In this document: positions 1-8,268 of the stretch, piece after piece
Layout: each line of letters starts with the position of its first letter
Position numbering within the stretch: position 1 is the stretch's first letter
Assembly: GCA_014584305.1 (NCBI GenBank)
Contig: JACTND010000256.1
Span: 1-46,866 of the forward strand
Length of the DNA: 46,866 bases
From: Planctomycetota bacterium
GTDB taxonomy: Bacteria; Planctomycetota; Planctomycetia; Pirellulales; Pirellulaceae
Direction of reading: 5' to 3'
Translations under genes and position numbers: made by a program
The notes under the pieces: generated by a model
What the model was told of the DNA's origin: nothing
Databases searched by the model: none
The model's input: only the letters and a program-made list of their open reading frames with translations

Positions 1-1
1 A

Positions 2-187
2 ACCGGCATCATGGAGCGATTGGGGACCAGCGCGGAGATTTGGGGCGCACGACTGCGGAAGTTGATGGGCAGTGCGCGGCTCAACGGAAATCATTTTTCC
101 TCCACGCGCGATCGGCTCCGAGACCTAGCGCATCAAAAGGGCGTCCATCACCTCGACAACGTGGTGCCGCTGCCTTCCACGGGATAA
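2..187 (+). CDS. C-terminal fragment, possibly an IS200-like (Y1) transposase
   Basis: An open frame enters from the left edge and ends at TAA 185-187, leaving 61 residues. The fragment begins TGIMERLGTSAEIWGARLRK and ends in VVPLPSTG. The segment IMERLGTSAEIW resembles the tail of planctomycete Y1-type transposases, where a phrase like 'ILERLGISSEMW' follows the last conserved block; this is from memory of the family and not an alignment. The catalytic HUH region would lie outside the window. A GACAGGCATT-type repeat 230 bases downstream would fit a REP-associated transposase. It could equally be an unrelated basic C-terminus. Confidence 0.35.
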   Translation, partial: TGIMERLGTSAEIWGARLRKLMGSARLNGNHFSSTRDRLRDLAHQKGVHHLDNVVPLPSTG

Positions 188-312
188 CCTTTCGACTCGC
201 ACGCATTTAGCGATCTTCGCTGACCTAAGTGCGCTTCACATCGTCGCCGTCCCCCAATCTTGGTCCGTTGCGTCAATATCAAATACGTAACCGCCAACAT
301 CTTAAGTTGATC

Positions 313-340
313 GCTTGTAAATCCATTTGCGATTACAAGC
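313..340. repeat. Short inverted repeat (hairpin) downstream of the left-edge gene
   Basis: GCTTGTAA (313-320) and TTACAAGC (333-340) are perfect 8-base arms around a 12-base loop. There is no T-run, so it is not a classical intrinsic terminator. It may mark the end of the left-edge gene or the boundary of a mobile element. Confidence 0.4.
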
Positions 341-416
341 CGAAGTTCGTTCCAGCCAGAAGTGGCAAATTCAATCCCCTTTAGCGCCCACTTGTTTGCA
401 TTAGAGATGGCAAAAC

Positions 417-435
417 AAATAATTATGCCTGTCCT
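417..435 (+). repeat. REP-like repeat copy with the ATGCCTGTCCT core
   Basis: The stretch AAATAATTATGCCTGTCCT shares its core and AT-rich flank with the two outer copies near 22.69 and 22.98 kb. It lies just upstream of the probable start of the CHAD gene, so the longer in-frame start at 362 would translate through the repeat. That argues for a start further downstream. Confidence 0.5.
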
Positions 436-460
436 ATATTGTGGAGGGTATAATGGGGGG

Positions 461-1384
461 ATGGGACGGTTGTTATTGATGCGGCTGCAGGCGGTTTTTC
501 GGTATTTGCCGTTGGTAGAACGGTTCAGCGGCTGGGATACCGAATTCGTACATCAGCTACGCGTACAATGTCGGCGCGGCGAAGCGGCTTTGGCGTTGTT
601 TCGTAACTGGCTGCCCGAGACACAATACGAACGCTGGCGGAATCGCCTGCGCGATTATCGCCGGGCTGCTACGCAGGCGAGAGAAATGGACGTGATGCTC
701 GAAAGGCTGAAGCATGCAGCCCAGAAGCGAAAAAAGGGTAGCTCCGGCGATTTTCATCGACAAAGTCAGAAGGAGAAATCTGTCAGACGCGACCTAACGC
801 GCGAAGAGGCAGCATTTTGCGAGCAGCTGCGGTACATCCGGTTTAAGGCACAGAAACGTCTCGTACGAGTCATTCGGTCGGTCGATCCCCACCTTTATCA
901 AAAACAAGTGGCATCGCTCTTGAAGTCGATGCGATGGCGTGGCGATGGCGTTGAACCCACTTGGGCCAAGATCAGCGAGATCCAGGGTCTCGCGATGTTG
1001 AGAAAACTGGTATCGGCGGCTAAGCGGGCGAGTTCCTCCGATCGCGATGCGCAGGGAAATCGCATTTATAGGCGATTGCACCGAATGCGCATCGCGGGGA
1101 AAAAGTTACGCTATGTCTTGGACATTTCAAAACGCGGGGACGGTTGGATGCCGGAGCCACGCGTCCAGAAGGTGTTGACGACGATGCAAGCCAAACTGGG
1201 TGCGATTAATGACCATGTATCGGCTGCTGGACTTGTGAGTCGATTGCGGCGAAAGTCCAAGTGTGCCAGGCTCATCGAATACCTCACGAATATGCAACAC
1301 ATTGAAGAACAATGCGCCGAACGCCTGATGCAGGCGTTTATTCGTTGGTGGAAACGGGTTCCCGTCGATTTGACGAGTATCTGA
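461..1384 (+). CDS. CHAD domain protein
   Basis: The 307-residue protein is essentially one CHAD domain, an all-helical fold with conserved His and basic residues that binds inorganic polyphosphate. Two hallmark blocks are visible: EFVHQLRVQCRRG near residues 29-40, and LHRMRIAGKKLRYVLD near 206-221, with the His and Arg/Lys residues of each internal repeat. No CYTH triphosphatase domain is fused and none is adjacent. ATG 461 follows GGAGGG at 443-448. In-frame starts also exist at 362 (GTG), 406 and 425, but they read through a repeat copy. The gene stands alone on the plus strand; 145 bases with a possible promoter separate it from the next gene. A polyphosphate-related role is inferred from the family only. 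Confidence 0.8.
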   Translation: MGRLLLMRLQAVFRYLPLVERFSGWDTEFVHQLRVQCRRGEAALALFRNWLPETQYERWRNRLRDYRRAATQAREMDVMLERLKHAAQKRKKGSSGDFHRQSQKEKSVRRDLTREEAAFCEQLRYIRFKAQKRLVRVIRSVDPHLYQKQVASLLKSMRWRGDGVEPTWAKISEIQGLAMLRKLVSAAKRASSSDRDAQGNRIYRRLHRMRIAGKKLRYVLDISKRGDGWMPEPRVQKVLTTMQAKLGAINDHVSAAGLVSRLRRKSKCARLIEYLTNMQHIEEQCAERLMQAFIRWWKRVPVDLTSI

Positions 1385-1409
1385 TGCGGCACCCACCGCT
1401 GGGAGTCAA

Positions 1410-1438
1410 TTGGCAATCCGACATTGCTGCGGTACTAT
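1410..1438 (+). promoter_or_regulatory. Candidate promoter upstream of the DUF1080 gene
   Basis: TTGGCA (1410-1415) and TACTAT (1433-1438) are spaced by 17 bases, about 90 bases before the start at 1530. The -35 box matches the sigma-70 consensus at 5 of 6 positions and the -10 at 4 of 6. This is a sequence match only. Confidence 0.35.
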
Positions 1439-1529
1439 AAGATCATTATTGCGCCTGGGGTGAACAAGTGTGCGACGAGTAGTTATTCGTTCTCCGGCGC
1501 GGGATGGATTACTGCAGGAGTGTGGAACC

Positions 1530-2894
1530 ATGAGACTGAGCACGTGGGGGCGGGGCCTGACACGGTTTGCATTGGCGCTGAGCATTTTCAGTTGCGGCGC
1601 CGCAGCGCAAGCCCAACCCGCGCGCGATGAGGTTCCATCCGGATTTCGTTCTCTGTTCAATGGCACGGATCTTTCGGGTTGGACCGCATTGGAAACGCGC
1701 GATCCTCGCCAGTTCACGGCATTATCTGAGGACGAACAGGCACGCATGATCGACGAAGGTCGCCGCGCGATGGACCGCTTTTGGCGCGTGGAACAGGGCG
1801 AGATCGTCAATGACGGCGAGGGCCCCTATTTGACAACGCTGGAGCACTTCGAGCATTTCGAACTGAGGATCGATTATCGCACAGTCCCTCAGGCCGACAG
1901 TGGGATTTATCTTAAGGCGACACCTCAAGTCCAGATTTGGGACTACACTGAAGCGGGAGGCAAATGGTCGATCGGTGCCGACAAGGGTTCTGGCGGATTA
2001 TGGAATAACCCTCCGGGCACACCGGGCAAGGATCCTTTGGTATTGGCCGATAAACCCTTTGGCGAGTGGAACCGTTTCTTTATTCGGCAGATTGGCTCGA
2101 AGACCTGGATTTGGCTCAACGAGCAACTCGTCGTCGACGGAGCTACCATGTTCAACTATTGGGATCGGCAATTACCATTGATTGCTCGCGGTCCGATTCA
2201 ATTACAAACGCATGGCGGCGAGATTCGCTGGAAGAATATTTTTGTCCGCGAGCTCGATACGGCCACGTGCAATGAGTTATTGGCTGCGCATGCTGCGGAA
2301 GGATTTGAATCCGTTTTCAATGGTCTAGATTTTGACGGCTGGGATGGGCCGGTGGACAATTATGAAATCGTGGACGGTTCCCTTCGCTGCCGTTCGGGAA
2401 AGGGCGGAACGATTTTCACAACGGACGAGTACGAAGATTTCGTTGTGCGCTTAGAGTTTATCGTGCCCGAAGGGGGTAACAACGGCTTGGCCATTCGCTA
2501 TCCGGGCCAGGGCGACACGGCTTATGTCGGTATGTGCGAACTGCAAGTGCTGGACAGTGATCACCCAAAGTACGCCGGCTTGGATCCGCGTCAACACCAC
2601 GGTTCGGCATACGGGATGGCGGCGGCTCAGCGCGGCTATTTGCGCCCCGCAGGCGAGTGGAATTTTCAGGAGGTGACGGTCCAGGGGGCGCGTATACGCG
2701 TCGAACTGAACGGAACGGTGATCTTGGATTGCGATTTGGAACAGGTAACCGAATTTATGGGAGGGCAACCGCATGCCGGCAAGGATCGGCGTCGCGGTCA
2801 TTTCGGATTTGCGGGGCACTCCGATCCGGTCGCTTTTCGCAACATCCGGATCAAACGGCTGCCGCAAGAAGCAAGCGAAGGTGGCGATCGTTAA
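1530..2894 (+). CDS. Secreted protein with two DUF1080 (3-keto-disaccharide hydrolase-like) domains
   Basis: This is a 454-residue exported protein. ATG 1530 follows AGGAG (1516-1520) and opens a signal peptide (MRLSTWGRGLTRFALALS...) with likely cleavage near AAAQAQ (residues 24-29). An upstream ATG at 1470 would place 20 unrelated residues before the signal, so it was rejected. Two DUF1080 modules are visible. The first begins GFRSLFNGTDLSGW near residue 38. The second begins GFESVFNGLDFDGW near residue 254 and contains GNNGLAIRYPGQGD. DUF1080 (PF06439) proteins adopt a concanavalin-like jelly roll; some hydrolyse 3-keto-glycosides, and many copies are typical of planctomycetes. The next gene starts 3 bases downstream, indicating an operon. 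The substrate is unknown. Confidence 0.85.
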   Translation: MRLSTWGRGLTRFALALSIFSCGAAAQAQPARDEVPSGFRSLFNGTDLSGWTALETRDPRQFTALSEDEQARMIDEGRRAMDRFWRVEQGEIVNDGEGPYLTTLEHFEHFELRIDYRTVPQADSGIYLKATPQVQIWDYTEAGGKWSIGADKGSGGLWNNPPGTPGKDPLVLADKPFGEWNRFFIRQIGSKTWIWLNEQLVVDGATMFNYWDRQLPLIARGPIQLQTHGGEIRWKNIFVRELDTATCNELLAAHAAEGFESVFNGLDFDGWDGPVDNYEIVDGSLRCRSGKGGTIFTTDEYEDFVVRLEFIVPEGGNNGLAIRYPGQGDTAYVGMCELQVLDSDHPKYAGLDPRQHHGSAYGMAAAQRGYLRPAGEWNFQEVTVQGARIRVELNGTVILDCDLEQVTEFMGGQPHAGKDRRRGHFGFAGHSDPVAFRNIRIKRLPQEASEGGDR

Positions 2895-2897
2895 ACA

Positions 2898-3494
2898 ATG
2901 AGAAGTATTTTTCTGCGGGTTGTCGGCGCCGCACTGGCATGCGTATTGGTTTTGCTATTAATTGGTCTGCTGTTGCCGCGGCGCTACGACGTTCAAACGG
3001 AAGTGGTCATCGAAGCGCCGCCGGAGTCCGTGTTTCCCATGATCAATCGGTTGCCCAATTGGCGGCTGTGGTCATCGTGGAGCAGTGAGAAGAATTCTGG
3101 CGTCGAGATTCAATACGGCGCCGTGCTTGAAGGTGAAAAGGCGACCTTGTCCTGGCGCGAGCAGCGCGGCAATGGGCGGTTGTGGATTCATCGCAGCGTG
3201 CTGAACGAATCTATCGAGTACACGTCGATTTTTGCCAACTTTCCGGAAATGGAAACGAGCTTTCGTTTGGTTCCGGAAGCCGAAGGCAAGACGCGTGTCA
3301 TTTGGCGCAGTTTCGGGAAGTTGCCCAATGGGCCCTTCTACGGTTGGGCGGCGATGGTATTTAGCACGGGGCTATCGGCTCAATATAATCGCGATTTGAC
3401 CAATCTCAAGGAACTGTGCGAAAAGGAATTCGCCGAATTGGGCAAACCGCCCCCACCGGCTCAAAGAAGTTATGATCCGGGCATTGCGTTTTGA
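2898..3494 (+). CDS. Membrane-anchored SRPBCC (START/polyketide cyclase-like) protein
   Basis: The 198-residue protein has one N-terminal hydrophobic segment (about residues 6-27, ending LLLPRRY). An SRPBCC-type domain follows: VQTEVVIEAPPESVFPMINRLPNWRLWSSW is the typical first strand/helix and 'W..W' pattern. The later VIWRSFGKLPNGPFYGW and GLSAQYNRDLTNLKELCE give the long C-terminal helix. SRPBCC folds form a deep hydrophobic pocket, and the ligand here cannot be predicted. The gene begins 3 bases after the DUF1080 gene and is probably cotranscribed, but no functional link is evident. Confidence 0.75.
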   Translation: MRSIFLRVVGAALACVLVLLLIGLLLPRRYDVQTEVVIEAPPESVFPMINRLPNWRLWSSWSSEKNSGVEIQYGAVLEGEKATLSWREQRGNGRLWIHRSVLNESIEYTSIFANFPEMETSFRLVPEAEGKTRVIWRSFGKLPNGPFYGWAAMVFSTGLSAQYNRDLTNLKELCEKEFAELGKPPPPAQRSYDPGIAF

Positions 3495-3510
3495 AGGACC
3501 CCATGCATTC

Positions 3511-3527
3511 CGCCGCGTCGAGCGGCG
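3511..3527. terminator. GC-rich hairpin between convergent genes
   Basis: CGCCGC (3511-3516) and GCGGCG (3522-3527) form a perfect 6-bp stem with a GTCGA loop in the 93-base space between convergent genes. No T-run follows on either strand, so intrinsic termination is only a possibility. Confidence 0.3.
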
Positions 3528-3587
3528 ACACATTTTCGGCCATGGGCTGTTCAACATCCTCTGTTATCGCCGATGTGAAGCGGAGTT

Positions 3588-4034
3588 TCAGCGGCGGATG
3601 GTACGGCCGATGTTGCGGGTTATGTGGTCGGCTTTTCGTTGGACATCGGCCGAGCCATTGGGATTCGCATGCGCGCGGGCGGCCATTTGCCGCTCGGCTT
3701 CTGCGAGGACGTTTTGCTCTATCTCGCGCAAACTAATCACTTGGGCGGAAACGGTCATTTGACCAGCCAACGCTTGTCTGCCGACGGCTCGATTTCCAAA
3801 CCCGCGGCCGATTCCCGGTATATTGGACATTCCGGGGACTCCGCGCGACGTCGAACCAACGCTATATCCGGAAACGCCTCCAATTCGCATCGTTCCGCCG
3901 TCAGGGACGATCACGGTCGTTCGGATCGCAAAGACTCCGAAAACTGGCTGCTGCACCACGATTTGGCCCATGGTGACGCTGGAGGGGTACCAAACGCACA
4001 TTGCCAAAATCGGAAACATCATGAAACGTGCCAC
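3588..4034 (-). CDS. Small exported protein with secretin-like C-terminal motifs
   Basis: A frame of about 148 residues. GTG 4034 is preceded by AAGGTG with a 6-base gap and gives an N-terminal hydrophobic signal (ARFMMFPILAMCVWYPSSV). ATG 4022 or 4019 are alternatives, and the frame stays open back to 4268 with unlikely sequence. Residues around 38-52 read TTVIVPDGGTMRIGGV. Further on is GVPGMSNIPGIGRGFGN, resembling the 'TTLTVPDGGTVLLGGL' and 'GVPxLSDIPxxGxLF' signatures of type II/III secretins. A full secretin is over 400 residues, so this would be an isolated piece. The last 50 residues (EIEQNVLAEAERQMAARA) look helical. No secretion genes are nearby. The reading frame looks real, but the function is unknown. 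Confidence 0.5.
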   Translation of the reverse strand: MARFMMFPILAMCVWYPSSVTMGQIVVQQPVFGVFAIRTTVIVPDGGTMRIGGVSGYSVGSTSRGVPGMSNIPGIGRGFGNRAVGRQALAGQMTVSAQVISLREIEQNVLAEAERQMAARAHANPNGSADVQRKADHITRNIGRTIRR

Positions 4035-4389
4035 TTTTGTCACCTTGGTTTCCGATGCGGCCACCTGCCAATTTCGCCGACGACGATACTCTCGAAATAG
4101 CAAATTCGTTTGGCCGCAGCCCCTTGGGTGCCGGCCCAGATTTCCGTTTAATCGTATGCTACGAGCGGTCGAGAATACAAGCGTTTTCTGCGCCGAACGC
4201 CCCAACGGCAAAAAAACGGGGTCATTCGCGGCTGCCACCGTTGACGGGATCGCTGGCAATCCGTACATTTACCCTTTCGTCGATTTTTCGCACCCATTGG
4301 TCGCTATTGGCCATCTTGCCAGTTTTTCTGGTGTGAGCCCCGGTTGTGTCGATGGGTGATTCGTTGTTTGTAAATGGGGAACCGAATCC

Positions 4390-4716
4390 GTGGCCGGAAC
4401 GATGCACGAAGTCATTCGCATTCGGATGGAAGCGTATGATCACGCTGTGCTCGACCAGAGCGCGCAAGAGATTGTGGACACGGCCAAGCGTACCCACTCG
4501 GAAGTCCATGGCCCAATTCCGTTGCCGACGCGTGTCGAGCGCTACACGGTTTTGGCCAGTCCTTTTATCGACAAGAAATCTCGACAGCAATTTGAAATAC
4601 GCACGCATAAGCGGTTGATTGATATCGTGCAAGCGACTGCTAAGACAATCGAAGCGTTAAATAAGCTCAACGTTCCACCGGGCGTCGAAATTAAAATCAA
4701 AGCGACGTCGCGGTAA
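4390..4716 (+). CDS. rpsJ: 30S ribosomal protein S10
   Basis: The 108-residue protein carries the S10 signatures [26 protein letters not shown] and [13 protein letters not shown]10 sits in the 30S head, and as NusE it also binds NusB/NusG in antitermination. GTG 4390 has GGGGA about 9 bases upstream; ATG 4402 is an in-frame alternative that would shorten the protein by four residues. It opens the ribosomal cluster. No fusA, tuf, rpsL or rpsG precedes it. The 152-base gap to rplC is far longer than the other spacings in the cluster. Confidence 0.97.
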   Translation: MAGTMHEVIRIRMEAYDHAVLDQSAQEIVDTAKRTHSEVHGPIPLPTRVERYTVLASPFIDKKSRQQFEIRTHKRLIDIVQATAKTIEALNKLNVPPGVEIKIKATSR

Positions 4717-4792
4717 CGGGTCGTGAGGCTATTTGCCGGACGATTATTCAGAGAAAGATCATGACGGGATAGCTGCTTGAAAATGGACCGTT

Positions 4793-4818
4793 CCCGCGCA
4801 GGCAGATTCGTGCGCGGG
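4793..4818 (+). promoter_or_regulatory. Perfect hairpin in the rpsJ-rplC leader
   Basis: CCCGCGCA (4793-4800) and TGCGCGGG (4811-4818) pair without mismatch around a 10-base loop, 50 bases before the rplC start at 4869. In many bacteria an S10-operon leader upstream of rpsJ mediates L4 feedback. Here the only long untranslated stretch near the start of the cluster lies after rpsJ. It may be a translational operator, an attenuator or a processing site. Confidence 0.45.
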
Positions 4819-4868
4819 GCGCTAACATTCGAGCAACAAGCCAACTGACATAGTGAAGCGAGTGGTGT

Positions 4869-5606
4869 ATGAGCAAGGGCATACTTGGCCGCAAGGTCGG
4901 GATGACGCAAATTTTTGACTTGGAAAGCGGGGAAGTGACCCCTGTGACGGTGATTGAAGCCGGGCCTTGTCATGTTTTGCAAATCAAGAGTCCAGAGCGA
5001 GACCGCTACGCTGCCGTGCAGTTGGGGTTTCTTGACAAGAAACGACCGGTTAAAGAGCGCCGATCGCGAGCTAGTCAGGCCAGTCGCGCCGAGCGCGGCC
5101 ACGTGGCTGATCCAGCGACGTTCGGCAGCAAGCGCTATCAGCGGCGCGTTCAGTCCGGTCAATCGCCAGCACCCAAGGCCAACTGTGAACCCAAGCGGTT
5201 TGTCCGCGAGTTGCGCGGCGATTCGACGGGATATGAAATAGGCCAAGTCATTACGGTTGCCGCGTTGGAGGGTGTTGCCGCCGTGGATGTGGTAGGAACC
5301 ACGAAAGGGCGCGGGTATTCGGGTGTGATGAAGCGCCATGGTTTCTCCGGGCAGCGCGCAACACACGGCGTCAAAAAGGTGCATCGCCATCCTGGTGGCA
5401 CCGGTTCGCTGGCGGCCTGGCGCGGTGGCGGTCGCCCCAAGAAAGGGAAGCGTATGGCCGGCCAGTATGGGAATACCCGCGTGACGGCGCGCAATTTGAA
5501 GCTCGTGCGGATTGACGCCGACGATAACGTGCTGTTGGTGCGGGGCGCCGTCCCCGGTCCAATTGGCGGCATGTTGGTAATTCGCGAATCGAACATCAAG
5601 CGATAA
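4869..5606 (+). CDS. rplC: 50S ribosomal protein L3
   Basis: The 245-residue protein starts MSKGILGRKVGMTQIF and carries the L3 signatures KGRGYSGVMKRHGFSG, THGVKKVHRHPGG and GKRMAGQYGN. L3 helps organise the peptidyl-transferase region. At 245 residues it is roughly 35 longer than the E. coli protein. The surplus lies around residues 58-105, a very basic Arg/Ser/Gln-rich stretch where other L3 proteins have a short loop. rplD follows 20 bases later. Confidence 0.97.
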   Translation: MSKGILGRKVGMTQIFDLESGEVTPVTVIEAGPCHVLQIKSPERDRYAAVQLGFLDKKRPVKERRSRASQASRAERGHVADPATFGSKRYQRRVQSGQSPAPKANCEPKRFVRELRGDSTGYEIGQVITVAALEGVAAVDVVGTTKGRGYSGVMKRHGFSGQRATHGVKKVHRHPGGTGSLAAWRGGGRPKKGKRMAGQYGNTRVTARNLKLVRIDADDNVLLVRGAVPGPIGGMLVIRESNIKR

Positions 5607-5626
5607 TCGATAGAGGAGCACAGGTA

Positions 5627-6259
5627 ATGGTCAGTTTGCCCATCTACGATCAACGCGGAAAAGAAATCGGTCAATACGAAATTGATCCGAATCAGATTGC
5701 CGAGCGGATCAGCAAGCAGTTGTTGCACGACGCGGTCGTGATGTATCAAGCCAATCAGCGTCAGGGCACGCACCAGACCAAGTCGCGGAGCGACGTGGCG
5801 GGCTCGACGAAAAAAATGTACCGCCAAAAAGGGACTGGGCGGGCGCGCGCTGGCTCGCGCCGCACCAATATTCGTCGCGGCGGCGGCCACGCCTTTGCAC
5901 TGCGGCCGCGCGATTACTCTTATCGGCTGCCGCGCAAGGCCTTGCGGTTGGCGACGCGGATGGCGATCGCTGGGAAGATTCAAGATAAAAAGGTGGCCGT
6001 CATCGATCGATTGGAAGTCGCGGCGCCCAAGACCAAGCCGATTGCCAATTTGTTGCGCGCGATGGGGCTGGATGGCGTTACCACGCTGATTGCCACCGAG
6101 CAATACGACCAGAATTTGTACCGCAGTGCACGGAATATCGCGGGAGTTACCATCGCGCCAATCGGCGATTTGAACGCTTGGGCGGTGTTGAGTCCCAAGC
6201 GCGTCGTGTTCACGCGCGCGGCGTTGGACAGATTGCGTGGCGAGCAGGGCGGAGAATAG
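5627..6259 (+). CDS. rplD: 50S ribosomal protein L4
   Basis: The 210-residue protein has the L4 extended-loop signature RQKGTGRARAGSRRTNIRRG followed by GGHAFALRPRDYSYRLPRKA, and a C-terminal alpha/beta domain. The loop lines the nascent-chain exit tunnel. ATG 5627 has GAGGAG at 5612-5617. In enteric bacteria L4 represses its own operon; whether it does so here cannot be seen. Confidence 0.97.
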   Translation: MVSLPIYDQRGKEIGQYEIDPNQIAERISKQLLHDAVVMYQANQRQGTHQTKSRSDVAGSTKKMYRQKGTGRARAGSRRTNIRRGGGHAFALRPRDYSYRLPRKALRLATRMAIAGKIQDKKVAVIDRLEVAAPKTKPIANLLRAMGLDGVTTLIATEQYDQNLYRSARNIAGVTIAPIGDLNAWAVLSPKRVVFTRAALDRLRGEQGGE

Positions 6260-6295
6260 CGGCGCGAGGGCTTTGGGAACCAGGGTATTCGAATC

Positions 6296-6631
6296 ATGAC
6301 AACAAACAGCGCGACATCCAGCTCGGCCGATTCCTGCGGTTTGCAGTTGGAGCATCATCAGGTCATATTGCGTCCGTTGGTAACCGAAAAAGGTGTTTTC
6401 CAATCGGAAAGCAAGGAAAATGCCAAGTACACCTTCGAGGTGCACCCGCAGGCAACGAAGAAACAGATTAAGGATTCCATTGAGGCTTTGTTCGAGGTCA
6501 AGGTTGCTAAGGTGGCGACCCAAACGCGGAAAGGCAAATCGCGGCGCTATCGATTCAAAATTGGTGCGACCAAAGGATGGAAAAAGGCCGTGGTAACGCT
6601 GAAAGGCGATTACCGTATTGATTTTTATTAA
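6296..6631 (+). CDS. rplW: 50S ribosomal protein L23
   Basis: The 111-residue protein contains the L23 core: ILRPLVTEKGVF, YTFEVHPQATKKQIKDSIE and FEVKVAKVATQTRKGKSRRY. L23 lies at the tunnel exit and is the docking site for trigger factor and SRP. About 20 extra residues (TTNSATSSSADSCG...) precede the core. The Shine-Dalgarno sequence at ATG 6296 is weak, so a slightly later start cannot be excluded. Confidence 0.96.
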   Translation: MTTNSATSSSADSCGLQLEHHQVILRPLVTEKGVFQSESKENAKYTFEVHPQATKKQIKDSIEALFEVKVAKVATQTRKGKSRRYRFKIGATKGWKKAVVTLKGDYRIDFY

Positions 6632-6681
6632 TGGGTGAGTGCTGCGTAGTTTGAACGGGCCAGGCGGCAAGGTGGAATGAA

Positions 6682-7539
6682 ATGGGAATTCGAAAATACA
6701 AACCGACCAGCGCGGGACGGCGGCATGGCTCCGTAAGCGACTTCGCCGAGTTGACGCCGGGTGCGAAGCCAGTTAAGGCGCTGCTTAAGCGCGCGAAAAA
6801 GAAGGGTGGCCGAAACAATCAGGGATTCATTACGGCGCGGCATCGCGGTGGCGGGCACAAGCGGATGCTGCGCGCAATCGATTTTTTGCGTGCCAAGGAT
6901 GGCGTTCCAGCGCTGGTCCATTCGATCCAGTATGATCCGAACCGCAGTGCGCGCATTGCGTTGTTGCATTATGCCGATGGCGAGAAAGCATACATCTTGT
7001 CACCGGACGGTTTGCAAGTTGGCGACACATTGATGAGCGGCCCGTTGGCTCCGCCCACGGTCGGCAATGCATTGCCGCTTAAGGATATTCCGTTGGCCAC
7101 GGAAATCCACAACATCGAGATGCAGCCGGGCCAGGGAGGCGAATTGTGCCGCAGTGCCGGGGCTGCCGCAACATTGATGGCCCGGGAAGCAAATTGGGCG
7201 CAGATCGCCTTGCCCAGTGGCGAAATCCGCCGCGTACCTTCGGCCTGCCGAGCCACGATCGGCAAGGTCGGGAATCTTGACCACATGAATATTGAGATCG
7301 GTAAAGCCGGCCGCAAGCGTTGGTTGGGACGGCGTCCTCACGTGCGCGGCACCGCCATGAACCCTCATGATCACCCGCACGGCGGTGGTGAGGGGCGCAC
7401 CAAAGGCGGGCGGCATCCGGTCAGTCCCACGGGCAAACCGGCCAAGGGTGGGTCCACGCGCAAGCGAGGAAAATCGTCGAACGCGGCGATTTTGCGCCGC
7501 CGCCGATCGCGGCGCTACGGTCAGTTGAAATTGAGGTAA
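6682..7539 (+). CDS. rplB: 50S ribosomal protein L2
   Basis: The 285-residue protein begins [18 protein letters not shown]. The peptidyl-transferase-proximal motif is intact: [15 protein letters not shown] contains the conserved His equivalent to E. coli His229. The tail [15 protein letters not shown] is also typical. AAGGTGG sits about 8 bases before the start. The central region [20 protein letters not shown] is well conserved. It acts in subunit association and peptidyl transfer. Confidence 0.97.
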   Translation: MGIRKYKPTSAGRRHGSVSDFAELTPGAKPVKALLKRAKKKGGRNNQGFITARHRGGGHKRMLRAIDFLRAKDGVPALVHSIQYDPNRSARIALLHYADGEKAYILSPDGLQVGDTLMSGPLAPPTVGNALPLKDIPLATEIHNIEMQPGQGGELCRSAGAAATLMAREANWAQIALPSGEIRRVPSACRATIGKVGNLDHMNIEIGKAGRKRWLGRRPHVRGTAMNPHDHPHGGGEGRTKGGRHPVSPTGKPAKGGSTRKRGKSSNAAILRRRRSRRYGQLKLR

Positions 7540-7563
7540 TCGGAGTTTCACGGAAACCAAGTC

Positions 7564-7842
7564 ATGAGCCGCAGTCAGAAAAAAGGTCCCTACGTCGAGG
7601 AGCGATTGTTCCGCCGGGTGAAAGCCCTGGACGCGGATGGACGCAAGGAGCCGTTGAAGACATGGTCCCGTTCCTGCACCATCATTCCGGAATTTATCGG
7701 GCACACGTTCATGGTGCATAACGGGAAACAGCACGTGAAGGTCTTTGTGACGGAAGACATGGTCGGCCATAAGCTGGGCGAATTTGTGCCCACGCGGACA
7801 TTCCGCGGCCACTCCGGAGTGAAGAAAGAGGCGGCGACATAG
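7564..7842 (+). CDS. rpsS: 30S ribosomal protein S19
   Basis: The 92-residue protein is of full S19 length: [19 protein letters not shown] at the start, then [39 protein letters not shown] and PTRTFRGHS. It pairs with S13 in the 30S head. The gene lies 24 bases after rplB. The Shine-Dalgarno sequence is weak, so translation may depend on coupling to the upstream gene. Confidence 0.97.
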   Translation: MSRSQKKGPYVEERLFRRVKALDADGRKEPLKTWSRSCTIIPEFIGHTFMVHNGKQHVKVFVTEDMVGHKLGEFVPTRTFRGHSGVKKEAAT

Positions 7843-7899
7843 TTCCCACAGGAATGGTGTGGTTGGCCGGCGTGAACCGCAGCTAGTGAGAGGTAAATC

Positions 7900-8244
7900 A
7901 TGTATCGAGCAAAGCACCGATTCGCACGAATCAGTCCGCGCAAAGTTCGCCATTTGGCGGACTTGGTGCGGGGCAAGTTCGTCGATGATGCGTTGGGCGC
8001 CTTGCGTTTTCAACCGCATCGCGGCGCGCGCATGTTGGAGAAAGTGATCCGCAGCGCCGTAGCCAACGCGCAGGATCCCGATCAGAACGAAGGACAGATC
8101 GCCAATTTGCGAGAGTTGTTCGTTAGCGACGTGCGCGTCGACGGTGGTCCGATGTTCAAACGGATTCAACCTCGGTCGCGCGGCCAGGCGTTCTTGATCA
8201 AAAAGCGGATGTCGCACATCAGCGTTACGGTTAGCAAGCTCTAA
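7900..8244 (+). CDS. rplV: 50S ribosomal protein L22
   Basis: The 114-residue protein has RFARISPRKVRHLADLVRGK, the helix MLEKVIRSAVANAQD, and the beta-hairpin that reaches the exit tunnel (VDGGPMFKRIQPRSRGQAF, then IKKRMSHISV). The start has GAGAGGT just upstream. The hairpin is the region where macrolide-resistance changes occur in other bacteria; no deletion is evident here. Confidence 0.97.
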   Translation: MYRAKHRFARISPRKVRHLADLVRGKFVDDALGALRFQPHRGARMLEKVIRSAVANAQDPDQNEGQIANLRELFVSDVRVDGGPMFKRIQPRSRGQAFLIKKRMSHISVTVSKL

Positions 8245-8268
8245 GACACAGCCAGACGGAAGTGCATT

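Noticed and set aside
3624..4359. Overlapping plus-strand frames opposite the mini secretin-like gene
   Set aside because: No recognisable motifs; the minus-strand frame has a signal peptide and secretin-like motifs.
5159..6670. A 503-codon minus-strand frame across rplC-rplW
   Set aside because: Antisense shadow of conserved ribosomal genes.
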